From Chamaea fasciata (Eukaryota > Chordata > Aves > Passeriformes > Sylviidae), in contig JARCOQ010000007.1 of assembly GCA_029207755.1 (NCBI GenBank), positions 42,241,656 through 42,305,655 of the forward strand: a stretch of 64,000 nt of DNA. Direction: 5' to 3'. The translations under genes were made by a program, and so were the position numbers. Shown here piece by piece: positions 62,541 through 64,000 of the stretch; position 1 is the stretch's first letter; the number at the start of each line of letters is the position of its first letter. The notes beneath the pieces are model-generated. The model did not search any database. It worked only from the letters and a program-made list of their open reading frames with translations, and was not told the origin of the DNA.

Positions 62541-63849
62541 AGAGAAAAGTACTTCTGCCAGTTTCTTTTGTGTTTGTCCTTTATCTGTCAACAAACATAA
62601 AATGTGTAATGCCAGGGGCAGAAGTCAAGGCTTCAGTGGAGTTTGAACTAGCATGACTGCACTTCTGCTCTAGTTTTACATGTTCTTATAACACAGTCCT
62701 TATAAGTATGTATTTTCATTTGAAGCACTTACATCTGTGATTTAGTATGGACAGATACCAGACATACCTTCAGGCATTTTAAAGAGCCTGAAAGAAGCAG
62801 AAATTAAATATGAGACAGATAACTAGATAAATCAAAAAAGAGGCAATGAACCTCCAGCTCTTTATAAAATTCAGAATGCTGGAATTCCCTTCTAAATGGG
62901 AAGGCCTTTGTCTGTAAATTGCATCAATATTTCATTAATTAAATTCATTTTTCTTTCTGTCTTTCTTTTTGTTTTGTGTAATTAGGATATAGTCATTTAC
63001 AGCCAAACCTCTGTTCAGCTGCTATAAAATATTCATTTCCAGTTGCAGCTTGATAATGAAACAGTATCCTGCAGCCCATTCAAACTGTTGCAAGGCAAGG
63101 CAAATTACGAAAGGGAAGGGAATAAATTCATTAAAAAAAAATTTACTTAAATATACTCAGTACAAAACAGTTTCAGGCAAAGGAAAAGGCTGCCAGCTAA
63201 AATGCAATTTATGTAATACGTTGGCAAGGAGGTGGGAAGCCAGTGAATAGAAGTTAATGAGGTGACAGCTGTCAGAAGCTCCGTGGTGTCAGATTGTAGC
63301 ATTTGTTTCGATCAATTGCACAAGCTGGGTAAGTGGGAGACTTAGGTAAAAGGGATAGCCTGGGACCAGCCAGGTAATTTGTTCCACTACCTATGAGGTG
63401 CTAAGATATGGAGGTGCTAAGATTTGAAGCTGCCTGGTAGAGGTTACGGAGCTTCACTCTGCATCTGTTGGAAAAGCTGTGCCGAAAGCAAGTTTTGTGT
63501 TCTGATAGGGTGAGTACTGGAGGTCCACCATGGCAGGCTTCTTTTGCTGGGGGTCATTTGCCTTTGGTGTTAAGCTCTGCTGCTATTTATTTCTATAGTT
63601 GTCCACTGCAGGCTTCTCCCCCTGTTGACGAGAATTTGCAAATTCCTGTCTGCAGGAACCTCAGTTTGTAGGAACTGTGCAGTCACTTCCAATGTTTTAT
63701 TTCATTTCAGAAACATTAAAGAGAGCAGAATGTTTCTTGTGTCCCTCCTACCTTAGCCCTGCATAACAGTTTGTTACAGTTCATATGGAAGTTCCATTTT
63801 GACAGCGTGAGTCTTTCTGCTCACAAAATTTAAAGAACTGGATACAATC
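62541..63849. other. Intronic stretch without recognised genes
   Basis: Unique-looking sequence. A two-copy 16-bp tandem duplication is present at 63395-63426 (gaggtgctaagatatg and gaggtgctaagatttg). Nothing else recognised. Confidence 0.55.
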
Positions 63850-64000
63850 AGGGTAGGCTGTCCAGGGAAGTGGTTGACTCACTATCCCTGGAGGTATTAA
63901 AAAGATGTGTAGATGTGGCATGGTTTAGTGATGGAATTGGCAATGTTGGGTTAGTGGTTGGACTCAGTGATTTTAAAGATCTTTTCCAACCCAAACAAGT
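63850..64000 (+). mobile_element. CR1 LINE 3' region, plus strand, cut by window end
   Basis: 'gctgtccagggaagtggttg', 'actcactatccctggaggta', 'ttaaaaagatgtgtagatgt', 'ggttggactcagtgatttta' and 'aagatcttttccaacccaaa' are a close match to the CR1 3' end. The terminal octamers should lie just past position 64000. Confidence 0.92.

Larger units (their letters stand above)
8254..64000 (+). other. NRXN3: NRXN3 intron downstream of the LNS6/stalk exon (partial, at least 55.7 kb)
   Basis: The intron begins gtgagtcccttagtc and does not end in the window. I looked for the next neurexin-3 exons (the acidic Cys loop with SAECSSDDED-type sequence, the SS5 segments, the [20 protein letters not shown] membrane segment) and saw none. 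Large introns near the 3' end are normal for neurexin genes. If the intron were retained, translation would run for 12 more codons to TAA at 8290-8292. The intron holds CR1 LINE copies, MIR-like fragments and simple repeats, listed separately. Confidence 0.88.

Noticed and set aside
1..64000. Prokaryotic-style systems, CRISPR arrays, tRNA or rRNA genes
   Set aside because: Spliced neurexin exons and avian CR1 repeats show this is vertebrate intronic DNA. No regularly spaced repeats, tRNA cloverleafs or rRNA segments were seen.

Overview
The window is vertebrate, almost certainly avian, nuclear DNA. It is AT-rich and mostly intronic. Its recognisable interspersed repeats are CR1 LINEs of the bird type, with ends such as 'ccttccaaccctagtcattc' and degenerate attctgtg octamers. 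A few old MIR-like SINE fragments are also present, and I see no Alu- or L1-type elements. The only protein-coding gene I can support is neurexin-3 (NRXN3), read on the plus strand. The species cannot be told from the sequence.

Layout: positions 1-1581 are the end of an intron. Positions 1582-1671 are the 90-nt cassette exon of splice site 4 (SS4). Next comes a 6.27-kb intron (1672-7945). Positions 7946-8253 are a 308-nt constitutive exon encoding the C-terminal half of the sixth LNS (laminin-G-like) domain and the start of the Thr-rich stalk. From 8254 to the end (55.7 kb) I see only intron. I did not find the next NRXN3 exons (Cys-loop, SS5, transmembrane, cytoplasmic tail), so they should lie beyond position 64000. 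Exon phases agree: SS4 is a phase 1-1 cassette, and the next exon starts in phase 1 and ends in phase 0, so the frame holds with or without SS4.

The two exons form one regulatory unit. Inclusion of SS4 inserts 30 residues directly before the Arg-Gln-Leu-Thr-Ile-Phe-Asn segment at the start of the 308-nt exon, which is part of the neuroligin and calcium face of LNS6. The intron just after SS4 holds a dense cluster of TTAA/TAAA motifs, as expected for control by the KHDRBS (STAR) RNA-binding proteins.

The most interesting candidate is an exon-like, CpG-rich, 57-nt segment at 6598-6654 inside the intron between the two known exons. It has a long pyrimidine tract, AG and GTGAGC boundaries, a length divisible by three, and an open frame in the required phase. 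It could add 19 residues beside the same ligand-binding face. The second is a 98-bp, zero-spacer inverted repeat (49-bp arms, 46/49 matching) inside a CR1 copy at 37700-37797.

The large intron contains several younger CR1 copies, three degenerate older LINE copies, four MIR-like fragments, a compound (TA)n/(C)14 microsatellite at 45937-45998, and otherwise unremarkable AT-rich sequence.
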